Assembly: GCA_024036415.1 (NCBI GenBank)
Contig: JAMWET010000167.1
Location: forward strand, 1-64,000
DNA: 64,000 bases
Reading direction: 5' to 3'
Origin: Prochilodus magdalenae
Taxonomy: Eukaryota; Chordata; Actinopteri; Characiformes; Prochilodontidae
Shown here: positions 1 through 28,362 of the stretch, in pieces
Position numbering within the stretch: the stretch's first letter is position 1
Layout of the letters: each line of letters opens with the position of its first letter
Program-made: the position numbers and the translations under genes
The notes under the pieces: model-generated
Seen by the model: only the letters and a program-made list of their open reading frames with translations
Told to the model about the DNA's origin: nothing
The model's database searches: none

Positions 1-1391
1 CCTTATTTGGATACCAGTAAAACACCTAGTGCTTTAAATCTGCCGCCAGATTTCCATTGATCTGAAGAATTGTTTTATTTTTAATATTTGATTAATATTC
101 TGTAAGATATTTCCTTGTTTTCAAGCCTGATGGAAACTTGATATGTTGTTCATGGTTTATATTCTGTCACTGTTCCAAACGAATCTATCTTAGAATGTAG
201 ACTTGTAAAACATTAAAACCATAAAACCTAATAAACCATAAATAAACAGATAATGGTACTAATGAAGGCAATTAAACAGACCTTGAAATAAACCAGTCAA
301 TAAACCATTTAGGACTTGTGAAAGGGCGCATGAATGTAACTAAATAAAACAGTTACAAGCAGAGCAAAAATTAGTGGAGGCTAATTTTTGTTGATATTTT
401 CTTTTCAAGGATTCAAGGAGACTTTATTGTGATTCACATCACATGTGGTACATGGGGTGGAACGAAATTGTGGTACCCAAGGACCCAGTTTCACCCAGAC
501 AGCAGTACTTAAATAAATAAAATAAAATATACAAAAATATATGTAAACAACTACAGAGAGAAAGAGCAGCAGGAAATTGAAAAGGTAGCAGCAGTGACTA
601 GTGTCCTCAAAGTGTCGGTGCAGTGGTTCCACTAAGTGGCGTTTAGAAGTCTTACAGTTTCCGGAATGAAGCTGTTTAAAATTATTGTTGGGATTCTTAG
701 GAAAGTGGTGAGGCCAGCTTTATAGTGTCCTGTACCGTAATCCATAAACTACCTGTATATTAAAAGGCAGATTTGCTCAGCTCTGTAAGAGCTATGGGCA
801 CCTGAAGGAGGCATCACTGAAGTGGGTTTAGCAGAGTCCATTATCATATTGTCCTTATGTAAATTGTTCTTTAACTTTTCCTTCCTAAACATTTTCTTCA
901 TTTTTTTTTGCCTTTATTTATGTAAAACACATTCAGTTTCCTAATGTGATAGTAAACCTGCCTCGTCAATTATTCTCTGCACCAGAAATAATATTAATTA
1001 GTAATAGCGCAATGCAACAATGATCATTTTCCTGAATTGTTTCCCATTGAGAATGAATGAAACGGAAAAGTGCACACCTATCTACTCTTCTTCTGCCCAA
1101 TCAACAGACACCATTTCACATACACTCTCAGGGTATCTCAGGGCAGACCCCCAATGAATGCTTTAACGGTCTGACCTGCACTCCTCCTGACCTGCCTAAC
1201 ATCATTCCTCCCATAAAGTCCCATTCATTTTCATCCCTATTCAGGTCATACTGTTTCCTTCGACCTCCAGCCACCAAACTACATGTTCTCACTCAGGGCA
1301 GATCACCAAATGTGAATCCATAGCCATACCGACCTGCACTCCTCTATGAGTTGTTTATTCATCCTCCCTTAGACTACCATTCATTTTTATA

Positions 1392-1542
1392 TTTACATTG
1401 CATTATTGCCATTTAGCTGATGCCCTTATCCAGAGTGACATACAAGGTTATTCATCTTACAGGTGGGCCAATGTATTGTTAGGAACTGTTAACCGGGAAT
1501 TGGAAAGTGGTGTTATCCACTGAGCCGCACCAACAACCTGAT
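1392..1542 (-). mobile_element. SINE remnant (tRNA head, L2-like tail)
   Basis: Diverged copy of the SINE described at 55243. The reverse strand shows the tail (CTCTGGATAAG-like) and part of the head near the ACCAACAACC end. Confidence 0.6.
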
Positions 1543-1860
1543 AAAAAAACATGAAAGATACATTTTCAGCAACTCCTTAGCAACCAACTAGCCACAACCG
1601 TAAACTCTGCATTCTCTTCAGGAAATGCACTTCTTTAAAATAAACAGAAAATAGAAACAGACCTAAGACGTAACCTTGTGGGACACCTTTGCTTACTGGT
1701 AGAAATTCAGATGAACAGTTCAAATTATTATAATTAATGAATTATTGACTCATTACCTGAGTAACAATAATTAAACCCAGTCACTGTAGCTTCAGACATT
1801 CACTCATCCTTTCTCTTTCATGGTCTGTTATTATCTACCAACACAATTAGTGTCAATGTA

Positions 1861-2126
1861 ACCAATATATCGTCGCTGTCTAATGAGAAACATGTATCTC
1901 CACTTTTGTCCTTTTTTACTTTTATGCATCATTTGAACACATCAGCTGCTGTTTACACTGAGTGAGAATCTCATGATGAATGGACCAACCGAAGGGGCCC
2001 AAAACTGTTCAGAAAGACGTCTGGTTCCATTGACTTGCATTAAAGTTAAATGAGGTTTTTGCCTCTCCTGTAAAGTTGCCGTTTTGGAGATACTTGTTTT
2101 TCTTTGGACAGCGACGATATATTGGT
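1861..2126. mobile_element. Foldback MITE, family A, full-length copy
   Basis: The terminal inverted repeats begin with ACCAATATATCGTCGCTGTC and match the reverse complement of the right end (GACAGCGACGATATATTGGT), continuing with lower identity through ...CATGTATCTCC. About 266 bp with no coding capacity. Related copies lie at 6895-7135, 8247-8312, 29965-30072 and 49294-49560. Confidence 0.75.
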
Positions 2127-2192
2127 CAGCGATGAGAGCGTGAGGTGGGTGTGTCTCTCTCTGCTCCATACTTACTGTCCACTGTGTTTTAG

Positions 2193-18955
<16,763 letters not shown>

Positions 18956-19050
18956 GAAGAGAGCTGGACTGACCAACTAGCTTTGCCATGAGGGGACAAC
19001 TCAGGGACTCAGGCTGCTAGAATGAGAGATTGATTGTGAAGAGATTTCTT

Positions 19051-19056
19051 TTTATT
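19051..19056 (-). terminator. osgepl1: Candidate poly(A) signal of OSGEPL1
   Basis: TTTATT on the plus strand reads AATAAA on the minus strand, 42 bases after the OSGEPL1 stop. The resulting 3'UTR would be very short and would end in the 142-bp gap between the two convergent stop codons. Confidence 0.5.
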
Positions 19057-19097
19057 TATAAATTACAATTACAGTGTTCAAACGATCTATTAACATA

Positions 19098-20696
19098 TTA
19101 GCTTTTTATCTTCAGTTTTAACGAGGGAACCTTGATTGCAGCATCTCTAACCTCTGTAGATATATCCCTGCCGAGTGGAGCCCTAACAGAAATGAGAAAT
19201 GAATAAACAAGCCATTACAAAACAGTAAAGAATGTAGAATTATTTGGCTTAGTGATGAGGAATGCTTTTTTGACTCACTTTGGCTCATAGCTGACCTCCT
19301 GAGTGTGGGCCAATATCCCTTTACCCTCCTTTAGCCTCTCCACACCATTCCTAAGGAGAAAAGCAATGCTGTTTAATCTTTTCACTGGCCTGGACTGGCT
19401 GGTGAGCCCAAACACACTTTGTTACACACTTAAGAATAGTTTTCATTCTGGCCTGAACAAAAGGCCTTAGTTTGGAATAAGCCTACATTAAGACTACACG
19501 TTCGTGTGAGAGAACGTTCCTTCCATACCATGCGATCATGACTCCGTTATCCGTGCAAAACCTTGACGGCGGACAGAGTAGTTGCAGTCCAGTGGCATCT
19601 GTGACGATCCTCAGTGTTTCCCTGATGTATTCATTGCTAGCTACTCCTCCAGACACAACCTAGAGAGGGCGGTATGCACAAAGCAGAAAGAGTTCACCTG
19701 AAACCTTTGCCAGTTTCCCAACAGGTGCAGGGTGTTATTTGTGCCAAATCCGGGGAAATTCTTATGCGATTAAGCCAATCTGGAGTTGATTTTCACGCCA
19801 AATGCCACACCGAAGTCCTGTGGTGCGGTGAACTTACCAGAGTCGGGTTGTTTTGTGGTAGAAGACCTTTGGCTTTGCAGAACAAAATGGCCCGATGTGT
19901 TCTCTTGGCTATGTGTGAGGCTACAGTGTGCTGTGTGGCTGCAGCGATATCCTGTACACACGATAGTAGCTGTCCCTCCTGGATGCCTATGAGGAGAGAT
20001 AATAATCTTAAGATAATATAATCACAGGACCAACCGTTTTATTAATGTACTCCCTGCCAAAGCGAGTAAATAATAATTACCTTCCTCCCTCTCCTTCTTG
20101 TTTATAACCATCGTCACATGGTTGCGAAGGCCAGCAAAAGAGAAATTGCAATCATAGTGCTGCCCCATCGGGGACCTGAAGTGGAACTTAAGTCGGTCAC
20201 CTTCCTTCGCCAAAAGCTCAATTGCTTGCCCGCCACTGAGACTGGAACACTTCGGGTGCTTAATAAGAGACAGTCTTCTTGCTACCTGTTGAATCAAATC
20301 AGAACTGCTTATTTCAGGATCTATATGACATTACAAGGTGCAAACTGTAACAAATGTGCCTGAACTTTAAAGGGGAACTTTACCAGTTTTTCAAAAATTT
20401 CTACCTAAATTAATCAGGAAGTAAGCAAAGTCACTCAGAGAGATATGATGTGTCATTTTAGACAGACTTAGACAACTTTACAATGGTGTTAATAGAAACC
20501 AGGGGTCTAGGGTTTTATATATATAAAATTAATAATATAATTTTCTTTGCAAAATTATCAATAAAAAAAAGTGTCCTCCTAGATTTATATATGTGTTAAA
20601 TATTGGGGATTATTGTGTCTTACAGTAGTCTGCATATACGTCTCTGCCATTAATGCCATTTAAAAAAATAAAATAAAATAATAATAATAATAAAAA

Positions 20697-20746
<50 letters not shown>

Positions 20747-23700
20747 TATTTATTTTATTTTTTTCTAAATGCTTGATTGTAAATCAACGTCTCAGGCATC
20801 AGGCAGCGCTTTTATAATCATTTCATGTAATAACTTTTTGTGAGGGAGCATTTAGAGATGGACATCTGGTTCATATCACCACCACTGGGAAATAATTCTA
20901 ACTATAAAAATTACAAAAAACCAAACAAATAAACAATATATACACAAATATATAACACACACACACACATATATATATTTCCCTTTATGTACACCAATGA
21001 CATTAAACCATCCATTTCATCAACTCCACTTACTACAATATTACTTTGTAGTTTTACAGTTACAGGCTGTAGTCCATCTGTTTCTCTGTTACTTTGCCAA
21101 TCCCCTTACACCCTTTTCTTCAATAGTCAGAACCACCACAGAGCAGGTATTACGTGGATGGTGGATCATTCTCAGCACTGCAGAGACAGTGACGTTGTGG
21201 TGTAGTGTGTGTGGTGCTGGTGTTAGTGGATCAGACACAGCAGTGCTGCTGGAGTGTTTAGACACTGTGTCCACTCACTGTCCACTCTATTAGACACTCC
21301 TACCTCGCTGGTCCACCTTGTAGATGCACAGTTAGAGATGACAGCTCACAACACAGTGCAGTGTTGGTCATCTTCTAGTCCTTTATCAGTGGACACATGA
21401 CACTGCCCACACCCACAGGGCGCTGCTGACTGCATGGTTTTGGTTGGGGAACTATTCTCAGTCCACCAGTGACAGGTGTTAACCCCAGCAGCACTGCTGT
21501 GTCTAAATCATTCACACCAGCACAACACACACTAACACACCCCGACCACGTCTGTGTCTGTGTCCGCAACCCACATAATACCTGCTCTGTGGCGGTCCTG
21601 TGGGGGTCCTCACCATTAAGCAACAAGGTAAAAGAGGAATAATAAAATGTGCAGAGAATCGTCTGTAATTGAAGATCTACAAAGTACACTTATATGGTAA
21701 GTGGAGCTGATACAATGGAGATAGAGTGTAGATACAAAGAGGTGGTCTTATTGTTATGGCTGATTGGTGTAAGTTACCATGCTGCATTATAATTTTGAGA
21801 TTTCTAAAAATATATAAATTCACCAAACAATAATCTGTCTTACCTACTTTTACCTATTTGAGGTTCAGTGAACTGCTTACTTACCTTTATTAAACTTCTA
21901 AACTCCACCAAAGAAGAATAACTCCAGCCAACCTGCTGAATAATAATCTAAAAGGATGTTCACGTGTCTGATACCTTGTCCAATGTGTCTCCCGGGGCTT
22001 CATCCAGTGTTTGCCCTAAAAGTAAAAAGTCATCGATTCCTTTTGCTAGGGAAAGCAAAGAATGACCTCCAGACACAAGCAGCACCAGAAAAGGAAACTC
22101 CACCGGCTGCAACATCCTCACAGTCAAGGCGTGGGCCTCCATATGATGGATGGGGATGAAAGGCTTTTCGTGGAGCCTTACAAAACTCAGACTGAACTGC
22201 AAACCGATGCCCAGGCTCAGGGCCAGACCAGGCTTCACTGTTGTGGCCACAGCCGAAAGTTCACTGGGTGCAACCTCGCTCCTGTCTAAGGCTTCCTGGA
22301 CCACTCTGGAGATGTTTTCCTTATGGAGACGCTGGGCAACCATTGGGACAATGCCACCTGTTCTGAAAGAAAATAATAAAGGACACATTAAAAAGGGCCC
22401 TGAGCATTCCTTAGGCAAAGTGTGACAACCGTGGTCCAATAAGGGGTCATTAACTGGCGGGGGATCGATCACAATAGCATTTTTGTCTCACAGAGTGGGC
22501 CATATTGAGAGTGAATTATGACCAAATGGAACAAAAAATGACAAGGAACCATTACAAGCAGGCAAAACTTAAAAGGCAATAATTTAGACAGACTATGTCA
22601 GGGCTCCAGTCCTGAAAGGCCAAGGTCCAGTAGAGTTTGGATTTTAATTTTCCAGTTCAAATACATCTCAAATGTTATTTACGCTAGGTTTAGTTGTTGT
22701 TAGTGGAAAAAAAAAAATCTTTAACCTGTACAGAACACCAGCTCTCCAGGAAGTGAAGAAACCCTGGAGTCTGTAAACCTAACATTGTGGTCTGCAATAA
22801 AAGCTGCCCTATCAAAGATTTGGGAAGTTGGAAATGTGTAACTGCATGCAGTCTCAGCCACAGATTCTCCGGCCACATGTAGACGGAGAGTCTGATATCT
22901 TTAATGTGTTAGCCTGGCCACACTTTCCGGTTTTTGCCACATGAATTGAAGTTCTGTTATTCCAGCTCAGTTCAGCCAGGTGAACAGTAGTCTCAATCAC
23001 AAACTGTTTAGCACATCACATGTTCTGTGTTACCTAAGGGATTGTTTATGTCTCAGGTTTCATGATTGCCATCTTCTATTCATCACGGCAAATAGCAGGC
23101 TTAGGATTGGTCAGTTTGCAAATGGTTCCTGGCCGCAAAAACACTGAAACTCAGTGCAGGTTCACTGGATGGTTAGGAGAATAAATAAATTAGCTATGTT
23201 TGTGTTGTAGACATTTAATGCCAAGCCACCATAAATGACTCGAAATGTTATAAATTGGTGAAATTCCACTTTAAGGAGGACCCTGAGACTCATCCCAAAG
23301 ATATTGGATGGAGCTCCATCAGTTCAGTATACACAGTTCAACGGCTCAACAACCATATGGTGGGGGGCTTTAACCCCTCAAGCCTAGGCCTGGCACTGGG
23401 GCACTGGGGCACTGTGCGGCTGCCCCAGAGTATCCCATTGGATTGGTCAATGCTTTTCTATGTAGATTATACTAGATGTGTGTGCACACTTCTGTGTCAA
23501 CAACAGGTTTGCTGTAAGGTAGCTGAACTGATTGATTAGAAGGGCTGTATGGACAAAGTGGAAGAGAAGAGAAGAGAAGAGAAGAGAAGAGAAGAGAAGA
23601 GAAGAGGGGGTCAGAGAAAAGAAGAGAAAAGAAAAGGGCTTCAGAGAAAAGAAGAGAAAAGGGGTTTAGAGAAAAGAAGAGAAGAGGGGTTCTGTGAAGT

Positions 23701-24142
23701 CAAGAGAAGTTCATAGAAGTAGAAAGAGGATGAGAAGATGGGTTCAGAAACGAGAAGAGAGGTTAAGAGAAGACAAGAGATGAGATCAGAGGAGAAGACA
23801 GGTTCAGAGAATAGGAGAAGAGTGGTTCAAAAAAAAAAGAAAAGAGAAGAGAAGATGGGTTTAGAAAAAAGATGGGTTCAGAAAGGAGAGAAGACAGGTT
23901 CAGAAAAGAGGAGGAGAGAAGAGAAGAGAAGAGAATCTTTACTTCAAGTGCACTTCTTTCTGGGAGTGCAAAGACTCTCCAAGGATCCTCCCTGTCTCGT
24001 CCAGAACAGCTGCCCCAGTCTCATCACAGCTGGTCTCGATACCCAGCACCAGCCTGGGCTTGCTCTGAGCAGGTGCTCTGTGTGCCATGGATCGCTGCAG
24101 TCTGTATGCAGTCCATCTGCAAAATACATTCAACCTCGCCAT
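19098..24142 (-). CDS. osgepl1: OSGEPL1, mitochondrial tRNA N6-adenosine threonylcarbamoyltransferase (complete, 7 coding exons)
   Basis: Exons in transcript order: 24142-23943, 22362-21975, 20285-20081, 19986-19838, 19659-19529, 19350-19279, 19182-19098. All phases match and sum to 1,230 nt, 409 residues (human about 414). Members of the Kae1/TsaD/Qri7 family make t6A at position 37 of ANN-decoding tRNAs; OSGEPL1 is the mitochondrial form. Visible: a basic N-terminus without acidic residues (MARLNVFCRWTAYRLQR), consistent with a mitochondrial presequence; the ASKHA start LGIETSCDETGAAV (about residues 33-46); the metal-binding HHMEAH (139-144) in IPIHHMEAHAL; LVSGGHSLL; APGDTLDKVARRL; and the C-terminal CTDNGVMIAW with the family's metal-binding Asp. 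The start ATG has A at -3 and G at +4. Intron 1 opens with a long pyrimidine tract on the sense strand (purines on plus). The gene is tail-to-tail with ANKAR and head-to-head with ADAT3. No broken motif is seen. Confidence 0.93.
19202..19207 (+). terminator. ankar: Candidate poly(A) signal of ANKAR
   Basis: AATAAA lies 247 bases after the ANKAR stop codon and is the only canonical plus-strand signal I see in the first 300 bases of 3'UTR. It lies beyond the whole last exon of the opposing OSGEPL1 gene (19098-19182), so ANKAR mRNA would be antisense to it. Confidence 0.55.
20380..20900. repeat. Unclassified interspersed repeat, copy 1, with (TA)n
   Basis: Shares AACCAGGGGTC, TCAGGCRTCARGCAGC and GACATCTGGTTC with 25070-25500, in the same order. 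A (TA)n tract lies at 20706-20747. OSGEPL1 intron. Confidence 0.45.
20985..21775. mobile_element. Long palindromic foldback element (family F), complete
   Basis: The left arm (about 20985-21290) and right arm (about 21430-21775) are inverted copies: CAGCAGTGCTGCTGGAG / CAGCAGCACTGCTGTG, AGCAGGTATTACGTGG / ATAATACCTGCTCTG, TCAACTCCACTTAC / GTAAGTGGAGCTGA. No coding capacity. From memory this family is very abundant in characiform and catfish genomes. Confidence 0.8.
22604..22740. repeat. Unclassified interspersed repeat fragment
   Basis: GGCTCCAGTCCTGAAAGGCC, then GGTCCAGTAGAGTTTGGATT: wording I recall from common teleost repeats. Only this fragment is present, in OSGEPL1 intron 1. Confidence 0.3.
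23558..23936. repeat. Homopurine (GAGAA)n tract
   Basis: About 380 bp of almost pure A/G on the plus strand, beginning with perfect AGAAG units and then diverging. It ends six bases from the OSGEPL1 exon 1 donor, so in that pre-mRNA intron 1 starts with a very long pyrimidine tract. Confidence 0.9.
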
Positions 24143-25840
24143 TATAACACAATCAGACTGACTTTAAACCAGGCCGATCTGCACTACCCGCTCAGTATTA
24201 CACTACAGTTACTCCTCAACTACACGCTAACTACACTGTTAACCCGCAGCACTTTTCTCCTGTTCCAGCCTCTGCTCACAAACTTCACCCATTCAGGGAC
24301 GTTTGGCGCAGCACCAAAACACCTCCGATGTACTTTCACGACGAATTCGACAACGTTCCGCTACAGCACATGATCACTGTCAAAGTCACTGTATGCTTAG
24401 ACTGTATTTATGATTCATGCCTACGCATGGCATTACATCTAAATAGCTCCAGTTAATGTATATGATCTTTTTCTGAATATATATATTTTTATTTTTTATA
24501 GTTATTACGCCTGTAGTGAGAACTATAAATAAGTCACGTTGTTGCAAGGGGGAAGAGAAATACGAAGGACAACATGTGTGGTTTTTCAGATGAAGTATTT
24601 TTCTTGGATTTTTATTTGTTTTAATGCATATTTATTCATTTGTTAGAAAGTACATGACTTATTTCATTTTATCGGATTTTTAAAACTTGTGTCGGATCAT
24701 ATGTGTCGCTTCGTTTTGAGTTTAACCAGTTTTACCAATCCGTAGTCGAGTCAACGTGGTTTTCATCGTGGTTTTCAATCCAAAAAAATTGATAATCATA
24801 AAAGCACGCCTGTAATCCCTGAAGATTTGGTCTGAATTAAGCAGACCATAAGAGGTTAGTAGTGACTTCTCCATTGACTGTGTTCTATTTTGGTATTTCT
24901 TCTGCGTCAGTTTTTTCCCTGTGTCGTTTCATTCATTCAGGTTAAACTGGCGTGTAAACGGGGTATTCCACGCATTTTTAAATATTGTGTGCACAATTAT
25001 GTCTTTAATCTTAAATACTGTCATTTTGAGTAGTTTGATCAGAAAACGTCAATGGCAGAGAAGCTTACAGATCGCGATTTCTTTTTTACAGTAGTGGTGA
25101 TGGGAACCAGGGGTCACAATATCTCTAACACAATTAAGCCACCAAAACCGTCAGTGAACCTACATGTCTTCTGAGTTTTTCTATGTGGTTCTGACAATGG
25201 TTAAACAGAGGGGTTAAATCCAATAACGTTGGCTTTCTCTGAGGAGATTTACTTTACAACACCCTGTCTGTACTTCTGTGCCATGAATGAATTCTTAAAT
25301 ATGTTAAGACATAATTAAAAAAAAACATAATTACCTTAGAGCTACCATGAAGGTTTTTTTTCAGGCGTCAAGCAGCTTATTTGTAACCATTTTATTGCAG
25401 TAGCTGTTTGTAAGGTAGGTTCTTAAATGCATTAAACCGTTCAGACATCTGGTTCTTAGTGTGCTTCACAATAAACCACTCTCCAGGAAACTGTTTACCC
25501 CCTAACTATTGAATTATACAGAAATATTTACTGTGAGATTTTCTGTAAATTACATGGTGTGTTTACCTTTCTGTTCTTCTTACTCTTTCTCTTCTGTTCT
25601 ATTCTGGTTAGTCTACACGAAAAGGATGCCTGAAGATCAGAATTAGTCCCTGATGAACTTGAGTTTCTTTACTGATCAGTGCTGAATTCCACTGCAGCCC
25701 TACTATAAGGACTAGTTTGTGGTCTGACCACTTCCATTGAAGAAAAAGAGACATTGCTTCTAGTAACAGCAGGTTTACCTGACTCAAGTTTTAGACTCCT
25801 CTTCTGACATCATGTGACTTCTGTTCACAGATGACTTAAA
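24143..25840. promoter_or_regulatory. Divergent intergenic region between OSGEPL1 and ADAT3
   Basis: About 1.7 kb between opposite starts. The half next to OSGEPL1 (24143-24370) is the less AT-rich part. No TATA box or clear first exon of ADAT3 could be fixed, although the acceptor at 25829-25830 implies one. A repeat (25070-25500) fills much of the ADAT3 side. Confidence 0.4.
25070..25500. repeat. Unclassified interspersed repeat, copy 2
   Basis: Shares ordered blocks with 20380-20900 (AACCAGGGGTC, TCAGGCGTCAAGCAGC, GACATCTGGTTC). A possible third piece lies at 28000-28100. Confidence 0.4.
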
Positions 25841-26905
25841 ATGGAGCCTGAAGCTAAACGAAAAAAAGGAATGGAGTATGATGCTGACCCATGGGACATC
25901 CTCCCTGTTCTCTCTGACGAACAGTCTCAGGACATTAAACTGCTGGACGCTTACGCAGCCCCCATCACTGAGAAGCGAGAAACCTCACGCTTGGTCAGAG
26001 AGTTGGCTGTGGTGTTCCCTTTGCCGGATCTTCAGCACATAAAGAGGGTGAGGGCTTGCAAAGACAAGAATGCTCCTCATCCACTTGAAGTCATTGTGTG
26101 TTTGGCTAGTGATGTCTCACAGTCAGAATGCAAAAGCCCTTCTCTCGCTGACCTGCTGAGCATGAAGACATTTGATTCCAGGGGCTTGGGTGAGCCTTTT
26201 CTTGTTCAGATTCCAGCCAGTCCTCCTCTTACCAGACCACAGTTTGAGCGAGCGAGCAAGCATTGGCCTACGTCGTTTCATGAAGACAAGCAAGTCACTT
26301 CTGCCTTGAGAGGACAGTTGTTCTCTTCCAGTGAGAAGGCTAAAATGGGAGAATACATGATGACAGCTATACAGGCTGCAAGGTCGGGTCACGCACTAGG
26401 TATGGATGCTGTGGGTGCAGTGATCGTTGACCCCCATTCTGACCAAATCGTTGCTGTAGGTCATGACTGTAGACGAGGCACTCATTCACTTCATCATGCT
26501 GTCATGGTGTGCATTGACCTTGTGGCATATACACAAGGAGGAGGGGCCTACCAGTATGAGAAGTACCCAGCCTGCAGATCCTGTGTCTCTGAGGCACAGG
26601 TCACCACAGCTCACGATGATGTATCTACAGCAGGAAACCACTGCAGCTCTGACGGGGCAAAGGAAAGTGGACAACCATACATTTGCACTGGATACCACCT
26701 GTATGTCACCAGGGAGCCATGTGTGATGTGCGCCATGGCATTAGTCCATTCAAGGATAAGCAGAGTCTTCTATGGAACAGCTTCCACCGATGGTGCTTTA
26801 GGAACCAAGTATAAAATTCATTGTCATAAAGATTTGAATCACCACTTTGACGTGTATAAAGGCGTCATGCTACAGGCCTGCGAGGAACTGTCTGACTTTA
26901 AGTAA
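25841..26905 (+). CDS. adat3: ADAT3, non-catalytic subunit of tRNA adenosine-34 deaminase (single coding exon, 354 aa)
   Basis: ADAT2-ADAT3 converts A34 to inosine in the wobble position of several cytosolic and nuclear-encoded tRNAs. The C-terminal half is a cytidine-deaminase fold: HAVMVCID (H219, A220, V221) and PCVMCAMALVHSR (C294, C297). Catalytic deaminases have HAE. Here Val replaces the proton-shuttling Glu, which is the hallmark of ADAT3, so zinc can bind but this subunit should not catalyse. The N-terminal about 160 residues (EYDADPWDILPVLSDEQ onward) match the ADAT3-specific tRNA-binding half. Length is close to human (about 351). The uninterrupted coding frame is typical of ADAT3. 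A splice acceptor at 25829-25830 (TTCACAG) lies ten bases before the ATG, so a non-coding upstream exon is likely. The leader contains a two-codon upstream ORF at 25831-25839. Start chosen by MEPEAKRKK with good context (A at -3, G at +4). Confidence 0.95.
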   Translation: MEPEAKRKKGMEYDADPWDILPVLSDEQSQDIKLLDAYAAPITEKRETSRLVRELAVVFPLPDLQHIKRVRACKDKNAPHPLEVIVCLASDVSQSECKSPSLADLLSMKTFDSRGLGEPFLVQIPASPPLTRPQFERASKHWPTSFHEDKQVTSALRGQLFSSSEKAKMGEYMMTAIQAARSGHALGMDAVGAVIVDPHSDQIVAVGHDCRRGTHSLHHAVMVCIDLVAYTQGGGAYQYEKYPACRSCVSEAQVTTAHDDVSTAGNHCSSDGAKESGQPYICTGYHLYVTREPCVMCAMALVHSRISRVFYGTASTDGALGTKYKIHCHKDLNHHFDVYKGVMLQACEELSDFK

Positions 26906-27236
26906 CTTTTTTTTTTTTTTTTTTAGTCCTTTGTTTTTAACAGACATTGACTTTCCCTGAAAGCTGGCTCTGTTCTATGTTTACAAGGGCCCACAAGGTA
27001 AACATTTAAAATGTCCTCACTTTTTAAATTTGAGTTTGATGTAGTATAAATAGATTGACATTTTAGCAATATACACAGTTCACTTCCAAGTTCATGCATG
27101 ACCAAGTTAGCTATAAAAAGTTTCTTATTTTATTGTCTGTGATGCCACAAAAACCAACACTTTGTAACACAAAGTTTCACTCATTTAAACTGAAGTGATA
27201 GGGAGTTTTTTTTTTTTGTAGCTCAGATAGCTTTTA

Positions 27237-27242
27237 AATAAA
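27237..27242 (+). terminator. adat3: Candidate poly(A) signal of ADAT3
   Basis: AATAAA about 330 bases after the ADAT3 stop. A T-run directly after the stop (26907-26925) and another at 27207-27217 lie in the 3'UTR. It is the first canonical signal I see downstream. Confidence 0.5.
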
Positions 27243-28362
27243 GCACTATACAGTTCAGTCAATCAGAACAGAGCTCATATACATGAATCAGTCTACAAGG
27301 CACAATAACAGAAGCACTCTGTTTAATACTAAGGGACAAAGGCAGGTTGGAAAATGATCATGTAAAAATGCATTATGGCTCTTTTTGGTACATAAACCCT
27401 CACAAACTTTAGACCTTTAGACTTTCCATTACATCTCAGCTACATCAGCCTTGTCGTTCTAATAGAAAACTAAAGAAGCAAACTTCAGACACCAAGCACC
27501 GGTTACATCCAGGTTAGGCAAAACTGTATAAATTAGATTTTTCAGTGAACCATTAATGTGACTACATCTGGGTTTGAATTGTAATTAAAGTATTTCATGA
27601 TTTTGGCTATGCTTGCTTTTCTTACCATGTGTACATAATGGAGAACTTAAGCACAGCACTGTTCCAACAGTTAGTGTGTCTGTCTCAAACAGTGCAACAG
27701 TTTATTGGGCTACACCCACACGGTAATGTTTAAACCAAAAGCATGACCTTTTTAAGGGTACAAATTTCAGATCATAAGCAGGGCCAGTCAGGGACGACTT
27801 CTGGTCACTTTTTGAGTCGGTTTCTTTTTGTTTCGACATTTAAGGCAAAAAAGAAAGAAGGTAAAACGTTCATTACTTTGTTTAGCCTAAATGGAAATTA
27901 CACATGAATTCTGTTAAATCCACGAGGTATGAGCTGGTATAGATGTAGTCATTCAGAGTTATATGACTTGAAAGGCTCTGTTCTAGAGAAACATATCAAG
28001 GCAGAAGTGTTCACAGTGGTGGTGATGGGGAAACAGACATCTGCGTTTGATCTTGATCATATCACCACAACTGTGAAGAAATCCAAGTTAGCAAACTATG
28101 AATCATTTTTCATCTACTCTGGATGACTGTTTCCTTCTAAACCCCTGAATTAAACAGTCACTGGAAGAATTCCCCTTTAATAAGATCTTCTTTTTACCAG
28201 GGCTATTGGTTTAACTATCATAAAAGTTTTTACAATGTAAAAGGTCATCTTCTGCACTTTCATGTAATAAAAACACCAACCCAATACTACACAGCACAGA
28301 TATCAGGAATATAAAAGCTATTACTCCAATAAGCACCAACACTGGGAGTGGCAACACTGGTT

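Larger units (their letters stand above)
1..2192. other. No gene recognised; presumably ANKAR intron
   Basis: I found no coding exon. The stretch holds an AT-rich start, an unclassified segment 1057-1370, a SINE remnant (1392-1542) and a foldback MITE (1861-2126) that ends 67 bp before the first ANKAR exon. Confidence 0.6.

Noticed and set aside
1057..1323. Plus-strand open frame of 88 codons
   Set aside because: No homology recognised, low-complexity Pro/Ser content, and no splice context linking it to ANKAR.
21960..22472. Minus-strand open frame of 170 codons taken as one exon
   Set aside because: Only 21975-22362 is OSGEPL1 exon 2; both ends run through splice sites (TTTCAG and AAG|GTATC).
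23738..24373. Plus-strand open frame of 211 codons
   Set aside because: It is the GA-rich tract followed by the antisense of OSGEPL1 exon 1; no family features.
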